Below are positions 8,791 to 21,060 of a stretch of 64,000 nt of DNA, one piece after another (position 1 is the first letter of the stretch; each line of letters begins with the position of its first letter). The stretch covers positions 53,848 to 117,847 of the forward strand of contig JAWKUA010000023.1 in assembly GCA_041398785.1 (NCBI GenBank), written 5' to 3'. The stretch is from Planctomycetaceae bacterium. GTDB taxonomy: Bacteria > Planctomycetota > Planctomycetia > Planctomycetales > Planctomycetaceae. The notes under the pieces were generated by a model. That model did no database searches. It saw nothing but the letters and a program-made list of their open reading frames with translations, and was not told where the DNA came from. A program made the position numbers and the translations under genes.

Positions 8791-9740
8791 TCACGTGCGC
8801 GTGATGACGCTGCCGTCGCCAATCGACTTCGGGCCAACGATGTGAGCGTGCGGGCCGATCGTGCAATTCGCTCCAATCGTGACCTGGCCTTCGATGACGC
8901 AGCCCGGTTTGACGACGGTGTCCGGTCCGATCTTGACGCCAAAGTCGATGCTGGTCTGCAGCGGATCGACGATCGTGACGCCGCTGGTCATCAGGTCGTT
9001 CAGGATTTCGCGCTGGATGTGAGCACGAACTTCCGCCAGCTGTACGCGAGTATTCACGCCGATGGCTTCTTCGATTGTCAGACTGCAGCTTGCCGCCACG
9101 TTGTCTCCTTCGTCCATCAGAATTCGCGGACAGTCGGTCAGATAGTACTCGGCCTGAACGTTGTTCGGCTTCAGTTGTCGCAGTGAACTCAGCAGTCGCG
9201 GCGTGCTGAAGGCGTAACAGCCGGTGTTGATTTCGGTGATGCGGCGCTCTTCCTCGGACGCGTCTTTCTGTTCGCGAATGCACACGAAACGGCCGGCGGA
9301 ATCCCGGACGACTCGGCCAAGTCCTTCGTTGTTGGCCGTATCCGCGGTGCCGATCACACACGACGCGTTTTCCCGCTGCTGATGATCCAGCAGCGCTTTC
9401 AGCGACGAACCCCGCAGCAGCGGCGTGTCTCCGGCAAGAATCAGCGTGGAACCGTCGTGGCCATCGAGTTCCTGTTCACACATCATCACAGCATGACCGG
9501 TGCCGTTCTGCTCCTTCTGCTCGGCGAAGACGACGTCGCCGTGATGTTTCAACGCGTCCCGCACGGTGTCCGCCTTGTGTCCGACAACAACGATCAGCTT
9601 GCCGACACCGGCGTCGCGAGCCGCATCCAGCACGAATTCGATCATCAACCGACCGCAGACCGGATGCAAAACCTTCGGCAGTTCGGACTTCATGCGAGTG
9701 CTCTGCCGGCGGCCAGTATCACAGCAACGGGAGCGGTCAT
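8791..9740 (-). CDS. GlmU-like NTP transferase, short form, one frameshift
   Basis: The nucleotidyltransferase domain matches GlmU (UDP-N-acetylglucosamine pyrophosphorylase): the N-terminus reads MTAPVAVILAAG, then after a one-base loss near 9703 continues STRMKSELPKVLHPV; later QNGTGHAVMM and LAGDTPLL follow. The start codon is in one frame and the body in another. Adding one A (GGCAGAGC to GGCAAGAGC) restores the family signature. The product would be about 316 residues and ends soon after a few left-handed beta-helix turns (GPHAHIVGPKSIGDGSVI), so it lacks most of the acetyltransferase domain of ~450-residue GlmU. It lies 111 bases downstream of asnB. Confidence 0.8.
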
Positions 9741-9851
9741 TTCGCGGCTTTCCTTCGATCGAGGCGTTCAGAGGTTCGATGCAGAACGGCGCGGAGGATA
9801 GCAGACGAATCTCGCGGTAAACGTGAGTCGTCGCCTCTCGGCGCGATGGAG

Positions 9852-11803
<1,952 letters not shown>

Positions 11804-12018
11804 GGGGGGAACGATGGGGAATGGAGAATCGGGGAATGGAGAATGCCGCTTTCGAGGGTACCACATCCTGCGTCCAGCAGGCTGTGCGGCGAAGCCGTTG
11901 AAAGCCGGCACCGGCGAACTTACCGCACGTGCGTCACCGTTTCCAGCACCGTGTCCCAGCGTTTCCCGCCGTGCGCGACAACTTGCCTGAACGGGAAGAT
12001 GTGGTACCCGTGTTTCGT

Positions 12019-14972
12019 TTACCGCACGACGAAGTTCACCATCCGGCCAGGCACGGCGATGACTTTCACGATGGTCCTGCCTTCGAGTTGTTTCTGAACG
12101 TTGGCGTCGGCTTCGGCAGCGGCCTGCAGAGCGGCGGCGTCCAGGCCGTTGGGGACGTGGATTTTCGCCTTCAGTTTGCCTTTGATCTGAACGGGAATTT
12201 CCACGGTGTCTTCGACCAGCAGAGCAGCGTCGTACTGCGGCCACGATTCGTAAGCCAGCGTGTTGTCGTGGTCGGCGCGTGCCAGCAGCTCTTCGGCCAG
12301 ATGCGGAGCGAACGGGCTGAGCAGCAGCAGGAACGGTTCCAGTACGGACTTCGGCCGGCTGTCTTCGTGAGACATGAAATTGGTGAATTCCATCATGCGG
12401 CTGATGGCTGTGTTGAAACTCAGCTTGTCGATGTCGTCGGTGACCGCCTTGATCGTCTTGTGCAGAATGCGGCGCTGTTCGTCGGTCGGTTCGGCATCAT
12501 TGACGGATGACAACAGCGTGACGTCTTCGGCTCGGTCGTCGATCATCATCCGCCAGGACTCGGCCGAGAAACCGGTAAACGCCTTCGACACCTTTCATGC
12601 TCCACGGTTTCACCCGTTCCAGCGGTCCCATAAACATTTCGTACACCGCAGCGAGTCGGCTCCGTAGTCGCGAACGACGTCGTCGGGGTTGATGACGTTG
12701 CCTCGAGACTTGGACATTTTTCGGCTTTACTGTGTTCGTCGGCTTCGCCCAGAATCATTCCCCGATTAACGAGTTTGTGGAATTGTCTGGGTGTGCTGAT
12801 GGCCTCGGTCGAACAGGACCTTGTGCCAGAAGCGAGCGTACAGCAGATGCAGCACCGCGTGTTCCGCTCCGCCGATGTAGAGGTCCACCGGCATCCAGTA
12901 TTTTTCGACGTCCGGATTGATGAATTCTTCGTTGTTCTTCGGATCGCAGAAGCGAAAGTACCAGCAGCTTCCGGCCCACTGAGGCATGCTGTTGGTTTCT
13001 CGCTTCAGCTTTGTGCCATCGTCGGCGGTCTGGAACAGCCAGTCCGCCGGAGCCTTCGCCAGCATCGGTTCGGGCGTGCCGGTGGGTTGGAAGTCGTCCA
13101 TGTGCGGATGAGGCACGGGCAGCGATTCGACCGGTTCGGCTCGCATCAGCCCGGTCGGATTGCCGTCATCGTCGAGTTCATGCCAGATCGGAAACGGCTC
13201 GCCCCAGTACCGCTGCCGGCTGAACAGCCAGTCGCGGAGCTTGTAGTTGACGGCGGCTTTGGCGAGACCGGCTTCGTGGAGTGAATTTGTGATTTGAGAT
13301 TTGAAATCTTCAGTGGTCAGGCCGTTGTAGTCGCCGGAATTGATGGCGGTGCCTTTGCCCGTGAAGGCAGAGTTTCCGAATGCTGTCGGGTGTTTGCGTA
13401 AATGTCGGGGAATCATCAAGCATACCTGACGCGACGATCTCGTCGAGTTGCTTTCAGTTTTCGAAGCTGATCAATGGGCTCGGGATCCGTCCGCGCATGT
13501 TGTTGGATTTCCGCGTCGATTCGATCGCGTTCGGATCAGCTTGTGCTATCTCCGTTTCCAGGAAGTTCTCCGCAACCACCGGTATCGGGCACACGACGCT
13601 GCGGATCTTCAGGCCGAACTTCTTCGCAAACTCCATGTCGCGATCATCATGTGCCGGGACGGCCATGATGGCTCCGGTGCCGTAGCTGATCAGGACGTAG
13701 TCGGCGATCCAGATCGGGATTTGTTCGCCGTTGACCGGGTTGATCGCGTACGAGCCCGGGAAGACGCCCGTTTTTTCCTTTGCCAGTTCCGTGCGGTCGA
13801 GGTCGCTTTTGGTCGCGGCTTTGCGGCAGTACTCACTGACTTCCTGCGCCTGAGCGGGCGTGATCAACTGGTCGACCAGCGGATGTTCCGGGAGCGATCA
13901 CCATATATGTTGCGCCGTACAGCGTGTCGGGCCGCGTTGTGTACACGCGCAGGACGTCGTCGTCCGGTTTTTCCGGGAACCCGGTGTGCGCGCGGTGGCG
14001 TTTCCAGGCTTCGAATTCCGTCTGGGAGGGCGAAGCTCCTGCTGAGCCACTGCCGGTGTTGGCATTCGAATGCGCATGCGGCTCGGCGGGAGCCTCGCCC
14101 TCCCGATCGCTCCCGATAAAGAAATCGACTTCCGCACCCGTGCTCCGGCCGATCCAGTTGCGTTGCAGCAGCTTGATGCTTTCGGGCCAGTCCAGATCGT
14201 CCAGTTCGTTTGCCAGGCGGTCGGCGTACGACGTGATCTTCAGCATCCACTGCTTCAGGGGAACTCGTTCGACCGGATGGCCGCCGCGTTCGCTCTTGCC
14301 GTCGATGATTTCTTCGTTCGCCAGCACCGTGCCGAGTGCCGGACACCAGTTGACCGGAGCTTCGCTGATGTACGCCAGCCGATGAGCGTCCTGATAACGG
14401 CGAACGGCGTCCGGCCCAATAGCGAGAATGGTGTCGGGAATCGTCAGTTCTTCAATGCGGCGGCCCATGCCGGTGCGGGACTTGCCGTCGGGACCGGTCC
14501 AGGTGAATTCGGGGTCGTACCACGTGTCGAACAGTTCCAGGAAGATCCACTGAGTCCAGCGGTAGTAGTCCGGATCCGTCGTGGCGATTTCGCGAGACCA
14601 GTCGTAGCTGAATCCCAGCATCTTCAACTGGCGGCGGAACGTGTCGATGTTCTGTTCGGTCGTTTCGCGCGGGTGCGTTCCCGTCTTGACGGCATGTTCT
14701 TCGGCGGGAAGACCGAAGGCGTCCCAGCCCATCGGGTGCAGGACGTTTTTTCCATTCATCCGAGCGTAGCGGCAGACAATGTCAGTCGCCGTGTAGCCTT
14801 CCGGGTGGCCGACGTGCAGACCGCTGCCGGATGGGTACGGGAACATGTCCAGCACGTACAGTTTGTCTTTGCCGTTGGCGGGATCACCGGCCTTGAACGT
14901 GTTGTGTTCGTCCCAGAATTTCTGCCAGCGGGCTTCAATCGTCTTTGCGCGGGCAGCGTCGTATCGAGGCAT
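12019..14972 (-). CDS. leuS: Leucyl-tRNA synthetase, frameshifted, with internal palindromic insert
   Basis: Class I synthetase that charges tRNA-Leu. The start at 14972 gives MPRYDAARAKTIEARWQKFW. The HIGH motif (HVGH) is at residues 53-56, then the editing domain (VLRVYTTRPDTLYGATYMV; GTGAIMAVPAHDDRD), then the second half and anticodon domain ending MVNFVVR at 12019. Residues 1 to about 360 are in one frame; between 13890 and 12590 there are at least five frame changes. The KMSKS motif is exact if one A is added to an A run near 12720. Span is about 984 codons, a little long because of a repeat-coded insert near residues 290-317. Probably intact in the organism. Confidence 0.9.
14024..14104. 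repeat. Palindromic element inserted in-frame in leuS
   Basis: Two 25-base arms (14024-14048 and 14080-14104) are inverted repeats with 22 of 25 positions pairing; they begin and end with GGGAGGGCGA and TCGCCCTCCC. The 31-base spacer holds a perfect palindrome, GCATTCGAATGC. Read in the leuS frame the element encodes REGEAPAEP...GSAGASPSQ, a peptide foreign to LeuRS and flanked on both sides by normal LeuRS sequence. Similar peptides are, from general knowledge, frequent in planctomycete proteomes. Confidence 0.8.
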
Positions 14973-15420
14973 CGGGTGAATCCAACGTAATGACTTGCGA
15001 AAGACCCGGAGTCTATTCGAGGCATTGAACGATGCCAATCAGTGCGTTTGGCAGCGAGCACGCGGGTCACGGTTTGGGAACGGCGCGCCGGAGGAATCTG
15101 GTCGCGCTGCTGCAAGCGCCGCGAATGGCTGACGAGGTGAACGCAGGCTCTTCAAAAGACCGTCCGGCTGACTGATGCGTTGCTGTTCAGTCTTTCAACC
15201 GGTCAACGATCCGCGCGCGAGCTACCAGAACTGGTGCTTCGATCAGGAAGTGCATCAAGATCCAGGAAGGGCGTTTTTTGATATCGGGGATTGGTTGGCG
15301 GAATCGGCGAATTGAAGTAGAACTGTGACGCGGTGGGCTGATCTGCAGCATCCGTTTCGCCACGTTCCGTTCGATGAACATTCGTTGTGCGTCCCATCTT
15401 ATATCGGGTGACTGAAACAC
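14973..15420. other. Intergenic region, no gene seen
   Basis: About 450 bases between divergent leuS and the TIM-barrel gene. A 93-codon minus-strand frame (15187-15468) overlaps the TIM-barrel start and has no recognisable features, so I treat it as chance. No tRNA, T-box-like structure or repeat was recognised. Confidence 0.4.
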
Positions 15421-16179
15421 ATGGACGTCCTGCTTGAGCCGTTGCCGTTTGTCAATTCCCGAAATCACTCAGCGTCCGACATACGCGTGTCGGAGGCGCT
15501 GAATGCAACGACCCTTGCGGAACTGGTTGGGGAGGTTTCCGAACTGACGCGTCGCGGTATCGCGATGGTCAGCATTCGGCGACAGCAGATTCTGAGAATC
15601 GGTCCCGCACCACTTCAGCATGTGCTTGCCGACAGCGGGCTGGAGGTTTCCAGCATCGGGTTTGCGGGAGGATTCACGGGAACTCTGGGGCGGGGATACA
15701 AACAGGCCGTGGACGATACTCGTCGCGCCATCGAACTCGCGGCCGAGTTTCGCGCGAGATCCGTGATCGTGGTGGCGGGGAGCCGCAATCTGCACACCCG
15801 TCGACATGCCGAACGAATTGTGCGTGACGGACTGAACGACTGTCTGGACGACGCTCTGCGACTTCGAGTCACAATGCTGGTGCCGATGAATTCCGTGTTC
15901 GGCCATCGCCGTGAAGTCTATCGGCCGGAGCATCTGGCGCCGCTGGACTGGATTGACAGTCTGGAATCTCTGCGCATCCGCAGCCTGCTGATGCTGCGAG
16001 GTCAGTCGCCGTGGAATCATCTGCCTGACTGCTGGCGTCGCTGCCTGACGTCCGGCGGCTATCTGCGAGCCAGCCCAAGGTGCCGGGCCATCAACGGCAG
16101 TCAGCACCTGCTGTCACATATCGCCTCGCGGCTGGAAATCGCCAGCCGCAAGAAGGAAGTGAAGACCCGCGCCGGCTGA
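15421..16179 (+). CDS. Sugar phosphate isomerase/epimerase-like TIM-barrel protein
   Basis: A 252-residue protein resembling the xylose-isomerase-like TIM-barrel (AP endonuclease family 2) superfamily: alternating strand/helix segments such as GIAMVSIRRQQI, EVSSIGFAGGFTGT, ARSVIVVAGSRNLHT and LRVTMLVPMNSVFG. Members usually bind a divalent metal and isomerise or epimerise sugars. The conserved metal ligands are not obvious here (the usual late Glu/His positions are replaced by MLRGQSPWNHLP), so catalytic activity is uncertain. It stands alone, convergent with the lipoprotein gene at 16300. Confidence 0.65.
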   Translation: MDVLLEPLPFVNSRNHSASDIRVSEALNATTLAELVGEVSELTRRGIAMVSIRRQQILRIGPAPLQHVLADSGLEVSSIGFAGGFTGTLGRGYKQAVDDTRRAIELAAEFRARSVIVVAGSRNLHTRRHAERIVRDGLNDCLDDALRLRVTMLVPMNSVFGHRREVYRPEHLAPLDWIDSLESLRIRSLLMLRGQSPWNHLPDCWRRCLTSGGYLRASPRCRAINGSQHLLSHIASRLEIASRKKEVKTRAG

Positions 16180-16299
16180 GGCGCTGGCCGCGATTGGCGT
16201 GGTCGCACGCAGATCGATCTCAGCGGCAGCAAGAGTTCGTCTGCATCAATCGACGGCCGCGCTGGCCTGCCACCGGCGCGGACTGCCGCACGGCGACGG

Positions 16300-17007
16300 T
16301 TACTCGATCGGCTTCTGTTCGCTGGCAAACTGAATATCGGACGCGTCCGGTACGCTGTCGCGAGTTCCGAACGCGACGGTCGTCGGAATCTGGCGGCGGA
16401 ATGAACCGGGTGGTGTCATGCGAGCCCGGTTGACGTCGCTTTTCAGAGTTCCGTTCTGAATCGGACCGACGCCGAAGACGAACCAGTTGTTGTCGTCGGC
16501 CTGAGCCATCGCCACACCGCCGTCGCCCAGCACTCGCCGGGACTTGGCATCGAAGATCACCAGTCCGATCTTGGAATACCCGAACTGCGTTTTTCGTTCC
16601 GCCAGGCGAATTTCCGGTATTGTCAGCATTCCCGGCAGAGCAATTTCGGGCGTTCCGAGAAACGACTCGGCGGTATCAGTGCCGACGCCTCCGCTGCGGA
16701 GTTCCATCACGACATCTGCCTCTTCGGCATTCGTGGTCAGTCGGCCGCCGGCACGCATCACTCGATGGCGAACGGAACCGACAACATAGGCTTTGTCGAC
16801 ACACTCCAGGTACTTGTCTTCCAGAAAGACGTTCTGGCCGTACATCGGCGTGAAGTCGACTTTGTTCAGCGACTGGTCGATGGCGTTCGACAACAGCATC
16901 TGTTCCTTGGCTGTTCGCGCGGTGTTCGAAGTCTTCGAAGACGTACACCCGACAATCCCAACCAGCAGAACTGCAGCCGCCAGGGAGGCGAATCCGATTC
17001 GTTGCAT
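16300..17007 (-). CDS. Predicted lipoprotein of unknown function
   Basis: 235 residues from the start at 17007. The signal peptide and lipobox (MQRIGFASLAAAVLLVGIVGC) place it at the outer face of a membrane. The mature part contains AIDQSLNKVDFTPMYGQNVFLEDKYLECVDKAYV, a block about unmasking residues (NAEEADVVMELRSGGVGTD) and GYSKIGLVIFDAKSRRVLGDGG. This looks like a curli-CsgG-neighbour or outer-membrane assembly type lipoprotein frequently seen in planctomycetes, but I cannot assign a role. The 30 extra upstream codons of the open frame are Arg/Leu-rich and were dropped. Confidence 0.7.
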   Translation of the reverse strand: MQRIGFASLAAAVLLVGIVGCTSSKTSNTARTAKEQMLLSNAIDQSLNKVDFTPMYGQNVFLEDKYLECVDKAYVVGSVRHRVMRAGGRLTTNAEEADVVMELRSGGVGTDTAESFLGTPEIALPGMLTIPEIRLAERKTQFGYSKIGLVIFDAKSRRVLGDGGVAMAQADDNNWFVFGVGPIQNGTLKSDVNRARMTPPGSFRRQIPTTVAFGTRDSVPDASDIQFASEQKPIE

Positions 17008-17713
17008 CACGAAAGCCCGTAAAGAGGTTTGGCGGAGAAGTCCGCATCGACGCGTCAATGTCGGCGGAAAATAGAGTCGAGCAAGTACGCGTCTCAAGAT
17101 CGTGATCCTGCGGCAACTCGGGTTCCGTCGGTCGCGCAGCCTGATCCGGTCATTCCTGCCGATGGCCGGTGAGCAATTTCGGCAGAATCTGCCGCTGCCG
17201 GACTCTGTTCACGGGGGAAGTCCTGCACCAGGCTGTACATCAGAATCGCACGTCTGACACGCCCGGATCAGGGGTCAGCAGTCTCGCTCACGGCGCTGTT
17301 GCCAAACGACAACATGCTGACAACGCTCAACAATTCTGACCGGGGAAACGTCACAAATGGGCATCGCGACGGATCGTCGCCTGTCCGGGAATGCGACGGC
17401 GTGTAAGTTTGCCGTGACACGTTGCTGTGAAGCGTAACTGACCGTCTGCGACACCGGACCAGACCGGTGCCCCGGAGTTCCAGGCACGTTTTTCAGCATG
17501 CTGCGACTGGCGGGTCACCCGGCCGTCCCGATCGGACGGCAACCAGCCCGAACGCGCAAATCGGCGCGGGAAACCAGCAGCAGACGTTGTATTTCCGCGA
17601 CCTGGGGCCTGTTTCTGAACTAGGTTGACTTCAGGACTGCGCCTCCGTTGCGCCAATTCGCGCCATTCGAAAAATCGGCACACTCGAACATCCGTGACAG
17701 AAACCGGGCAGCT
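17008..17713. other. Upstream region of the exopolysaccharide locus
   Basis: About 700 bases between the divergent lipoprotein gene and the tyrosine-kinase gene. Small overlapping frames on both strands have no protein-like features. Promoters for both sides should lie here, but I cannot point to a convincing one. No sigma-54-type GG-N10-GC site was recognised. Confidence 0.35.
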
Positions 17714-19924
17714 ATGCATTCGAACACGAATCCGGGACCATCACACAGCGCTTCACCAGTCAGCAGTCGGCCGGGGAATCCGATGGGAGCCTCCGTACCC
17801 GGCCAGGGTCGGCAGATTACGGTCTGGGGACTGCTGGACGCATTTCGTCGACGCTGGATACCGACGCTGGCGCTGGCGATTCCGGCGGCTCTGCTGGTTG
17901 CGGCCGCGATCTGGGAACTGGTGCCTGCCAAGTACGAGTCTGTCGCGCTGCTGAAGATCCATCAGTTCGAGCAGATCGTTTACACCGATACGCCCAACGA
18001 CCGGTCTTCCGAGTTTCTGACGTACCGCGATTCTCAGATCAATTTTCTGAAAAGCCGCCCCGTGCTGACGGCCGCGCTGCGGGCCGAGGGAGTTGCTGAA
18101 ACCAAAACGCTGCGCGATGTCCGGTTTCCCGTGGAATGGCTGGAGGACAAGCTGGATGTCGCCGAGGACCTCAGTCCGGAATTTGTCCGCATCTCTCTGG
18201 CCGGCGAATACCCGGACGATCTGGCCCTGGTCGTCGATGCCGTCAAAGACGCCTACCTGGATGAAGTCGTCTACAACGAACGCAAGGAACGCATCAACCG
18301 GCTGAAGGAGCTGGAGCAGAACTTCAACGACATCGATCTGAAGGTCAAGCAAAACGACGCTCGAATCGACGCACTGGCCAGAGATCTGGGAACAACGGAT
18401 TCCCGGGCCGCGCTGCAGATTCAGGATCTGGAAAACGAACGACTGCGCGACCTGCAGAAGGATCTGGGCGAAATCAACGCGAAGATTCGTGCGGAGGAAA
18501 CCGCGCGCCAGTTTCTTCAGGAACGCGGCCTGACATCGGCCGAAATGAATTCCACGCTGCCGGGTATCGGGTTCGGTCCGCTGCCGTCCGCCGCTCCTTC
18601 CGCAAGTCCGCTGGGGCCGTCGGCCGGACTGCAGCAGCAACTGTTGATGGTACAGCGCGAAATCAAGCGGTTTCAGTCGCAGACCAGAAATCCGAATCAT
18701 CCCGACCTGCTGGCGCTGAAGGATCAGGAATCGCAACTGCTCGCGATGCTGACCGGTGCCTCCCCGAAGGACGACGGCACTCCGGGCATCGCCATGTCCC
18801 AGTACGAATGGCTGACCAAGCAAAAGGAAAAGCTGGAAGCGGAGTTCAATGCACGAAGCGAGGAACTGCACCAGAAGGGGATTCGCCTGGCGGAACTGGA
18901 ACGCGAACGCAGCCAGGTGGAACACCTGAAGAAGCTTCGTGATCAGCTTGCGGACGACATGCAGAAGCAGCGTTTCGAACTGAATCGTCCGCAGCGAGTC
19001 GAAGTGATTCAGGCGGCCAACATCCCCGAAAAGCGCAATGTCAAATCCAAGATGCAGTTGTCCGGGCTGGGTGGAGCATCCGTGCTGTTTTCCATCATCG
19101 CCGGCTTCACTCTGTTTGAATGGTTTTCGCATCGCGTCGGCCAGACGTCGGACGTCACGAATCAGATCGGCCTGCGGCTGATCGGCACGATTCCGTCACC
19201 CGACAAGGGCGGTCTGCTGGGGCTGGGCATCTTCGCCGGCAAAGTCGATTACGACGAATGGAACCGGGCGGTCATCGAATCGATGGACGTGGTTCGAACC
19301 TACCTGACGCGTCACATCGATCCCAGCCGGCCGGCATCCGTCTTAATCACCAGCGCGTCGGCCAACGAAGGCAAAACGACAGTGTCCTGCCAGCTTGCCG
19401 CAAGTCTGGCTCGCACGGGCAAGCGAGTCGTGCTGGTGGACTGCGACTTCCGCCGCCCGTCGGCTCACCTGATGATGGATGGACGCGAAGGTCCGGGGAT
19501 TTCCGAATATCTGCGAGGCGAAGTGGCTCTGGCGGACGTCTGCCAGGCGACTCAGGCCAACGGACTGACGTTCGTTGCGGCCGGGCGCGTCGACGCACTG
19601 ACGCTTCAGAAGCTGTCTTTCGACGGCGGCCGGTCACTGATCGACGCACTGAAGGCCGAGTTTGACTTTGTCATCATCGATACGTCACCGCTGCTGTTCG
19701 TCGCGGAACCTTCGATGCTGTCGCAGAACGCTGACATCGTGCTGATGTCGACTCGCAAGGACTACAGCCGCATTCCGTATGTCATGCAAAGCCGCGATTC
19801 GCTGCGAAGCCTGCAGGTACCGCTGCTGGGAGCTGTGATGGTCGGAGCGGATTCGGACTTCCAGCGTCAGACGTACGGATATCGGCAGGAGATTCAGCGT
19901 TCCGGTCACCTGGTGCATTCCTGA
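17714..19924 (+). CDS. Wzz/Wzc-type polysaccharide biosynthesis tyrosine autokinase
   Basis: 736 residues from the ATG at 17714. Order: cytoplasmic N-terminus, first membrane helix (IPTLALAIPAALLVAAAIW), Wzz-like periplasmic domain, long coiled coil (about residues 195-430), second membrane helix (LSGLGGASVLFSIIAGFTLF), then a BY-kinase domain with Walker A SANEGKTT, Walker A' VVLVDCDFRRPS and Walker B FVIIDTSPLL. A short tail has two tyrosines (TYGYRQ), a minimal version of the usual tyrosine cluster. Such proteins set chain length and control export of exopolysaccharide by cycles of autophosphorylation. It opens the EPS locus. Confidence 0.92.
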   Translation: MHSNTNPGPSHSASPVSSRPGNPMGASVPGQGRQITVWGLLDAFRRRWIPTLALAIPAALLVAAAIWELVPAKYESVALLKIHQFEQIVYTDTPNDRSSEFLTYRDSQINFLKSRPVLTAALRAEGVAETKTLRDVRFPVEWLEDKLDVAEDLSPEFVRISLAGEYPDDLALVVDAVKDAYLDEVVYNERKERINRLKELEQNFNDIDLKVKQNDARIDALARDLGTTDSRAALQIQDLENERLRDLQKDLGEINAKIRAEETARQFLQERGLTSAEMNSTLPGIGFGPLPSAAPSASPLGPSAGLQQQLLMVQREIKRFQSQTRNPNHPDLLALKDQESQLLAMLTGASPKDDGTPGIAMSQYEWLTKQKEKLEAEFNARSEELHQKGIRLAELERERSQVEHLKKLRDQLADDMQKQRFELNRPQRVEVIQAANIPEKRNVKSKMQLSGLGGASVLFSIIAGFTLFEWFSHRVGQTSDVTNQIGLRLIGTIPSPDKGGLLGLGIFAGKVDYDEWNRAVIESMDVVRTYLTRHIDPSRPASVLITSASANEGKTTVSCQLAASLARTGKRVVLVDCDFRRPSAHLMMDGREGPGISEYLRGEVALADVCQATQANGLTFVAAGRVDALTLQKLSFDGGRSLIDALKAEFDFVIIDTSPLLFVAEPSMLSQNADIVLMSTRKDYSRIPYVMQSRDSLRSLQVPLLGAVMVGADSDFQRQTYGYRQEIQRSGHLVHS

Positions 19925-19934
19925 CCCGCAGGCC

Positions 19935-19980
19935 GACGGGACTCCGATCCCGTCATTTGCCGGCGACGCGGAGTCCCGTC
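19935..19980 (+). promoter_or_regulatory. Perfect 12-bp inverted repeat after the kinase gene
   Basis: GACGGGACTCCG (19935-19946) is exactly complementary to CGGAGTCCCGTC (19969-19980), separated by 22 bases. It begins 10 bases after the kinase stop codon and lies within the EPS locus. There is no T run, so it is not a classical terminator; it could be a transcript-stabilising or attenuating hairpin, or a dispersed repeat. Confidence 0.55.
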
Positions 19981-20023
19981 GTACAGAAACGTTCCTGTAT
20001 GCCACCCACTCCGCCTGTTCGAT

Positions 20024-20947
20024 TTGCGTGATGGCTGTTACCTCCATGACATCACCAGCCGGATCGCCAAACTCACACGGGACGGGACATTCACCGTCGA
20101 CGTGGAAGATTTCTTTCACGTCTCGTCCTTCGCGTCCGACATTCGGCCGGAAGACTGGGACCAGTACGAATGCCGCGTCGAACGCAACACGCACCGGGTT
20201 CTGGAAATCGCCGCCGAAACCGGAACGCACGGAACGTTCTTTGTGCTGGGCTGGGTCGCTGAACGATTCCCGGCTCTGGTCCGGGAAATTCGCAGCGCCG
20301 GGCATGAAATCGGCTGCCACAGCATGTGGCATCAGCTTGTCTACGATCTCGGCCCGATCCGGTTTCGCCGCGACCTGATCGACGCTCGCAATAAGCTGGA
20401 AGAAATCACCGGCGAACCCGTCACGCAATATCGCTCCCCCAGCTTTTCGATCACGGAAAAGTCGCTGTGGGCGCTGCAGGTGCTGGTCGAAGAAGGGTTT
20501 GATACGGATTCCAGCATCTATCCGGTCAGGCATGACCGCTACGGCATTCCGAACGCCCCGGCGGCACCGCACATCATTGAAACGCCTTCCGGACCGATTC
20601 GCGAGTTCCCCGGCATGACCTGCCCGGTCGGTCGCGCGCGGATTCCCGTTGGCGGAGGCGGGTATCTGAGGCTGCTGCCATGGCCTGTGACTCGTCAACT
20701 GCTGCGGCGCGTTCGTCGACTGAATCAGCCTCTGAACGTCTACATTCATCCCTGGGAATTCGACCCGGATCAGCCCCGTGTTGCCGCGTCACTGAAATCC
20801 CGGTTTCGGCATTACCAGAACCTGCGGACCACCGCGTCCAAGGTCCGTCACCTGTTGAGAGAGTTTTCACTGACAACAATGTCGCGCGTGCTGGATTCGA
20901 TGGAATTGCCCGTCGCTCCCGGCAAACCAAACACAGCAAACGCATAG
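20024..20947 (+). CDS. XrtA-type polysaccharide deacetylase (NodB fold)
   Basis: A carbohydrate esterase family 4 protein. The metal and catalytic motif FTVDVEDFFHV is followed by GTFFVLGWVAERFP, HEIGCHSMWHQ (zinc histidines) and YRSPSFSI. A C-terminal DUF3473-like part (YIHPWEFDPDQPR) marks the subgroup tied to exosortase/PEP-CTERM exopolysaccharide loci. It should remove N-acetyl groups from the polymer. The start is unclear: the open frame begins at a TTG (20024), family members start only a few residues before FTVDVED, and a competing ATG at 20031 is in another frame, so either a non-ATG start or a small indel near the 5' end is possible. Confidence 0.88.
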   Translation: MRDGCYLHDITSRIAKLTRDGTFTVDVEDFFHVSSFASDIRPEDWDQYECRVERNTHRVLEIAAETGTHGTFFVLGWVAERFPALVREIRSAGHEIGCHSMWHQLVYDLGPIRFRRDLIDARNKLEEITGEPVTQYRSPSFSITEKSLWALQVLVEEGFDTDSSIYPVRHDRYGIPNAPAAPHIIETPSGPIREFPGMTCPVGRARIPVGGGGYLRLLPWPVTRQLLRRVRRLNQPLNVYIHPWEFDPDQPRVAASLKSRFRHYQNLRTTASKVRHLLREFSLTTMSRVLDSMELPVAPGKPNTANA

Positions 20948-21060
20948 CCGCCGCGCTTCCGGCGGTGGAGATCCTGATTCCTCCGCCGCCTGATTCGTTT
21001 CGCGGCCACAAGACACACGACGGCCTGCCGGAAGGCGATTGAATCCGGATCAACAACACC

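Noticed and set aside
12019..14972. leuS as a true pseudogene.
   Set aside because: All catalytic motifs are kept and single-base changes in homopolymers restore them; leuS is essential and no second copy is in view.
15187..15468. 93-codon minus-strand ORF upstream of the TIM-barrel gene.
   Set aside because: It overlaps the start of that gene and has no conserved feature.
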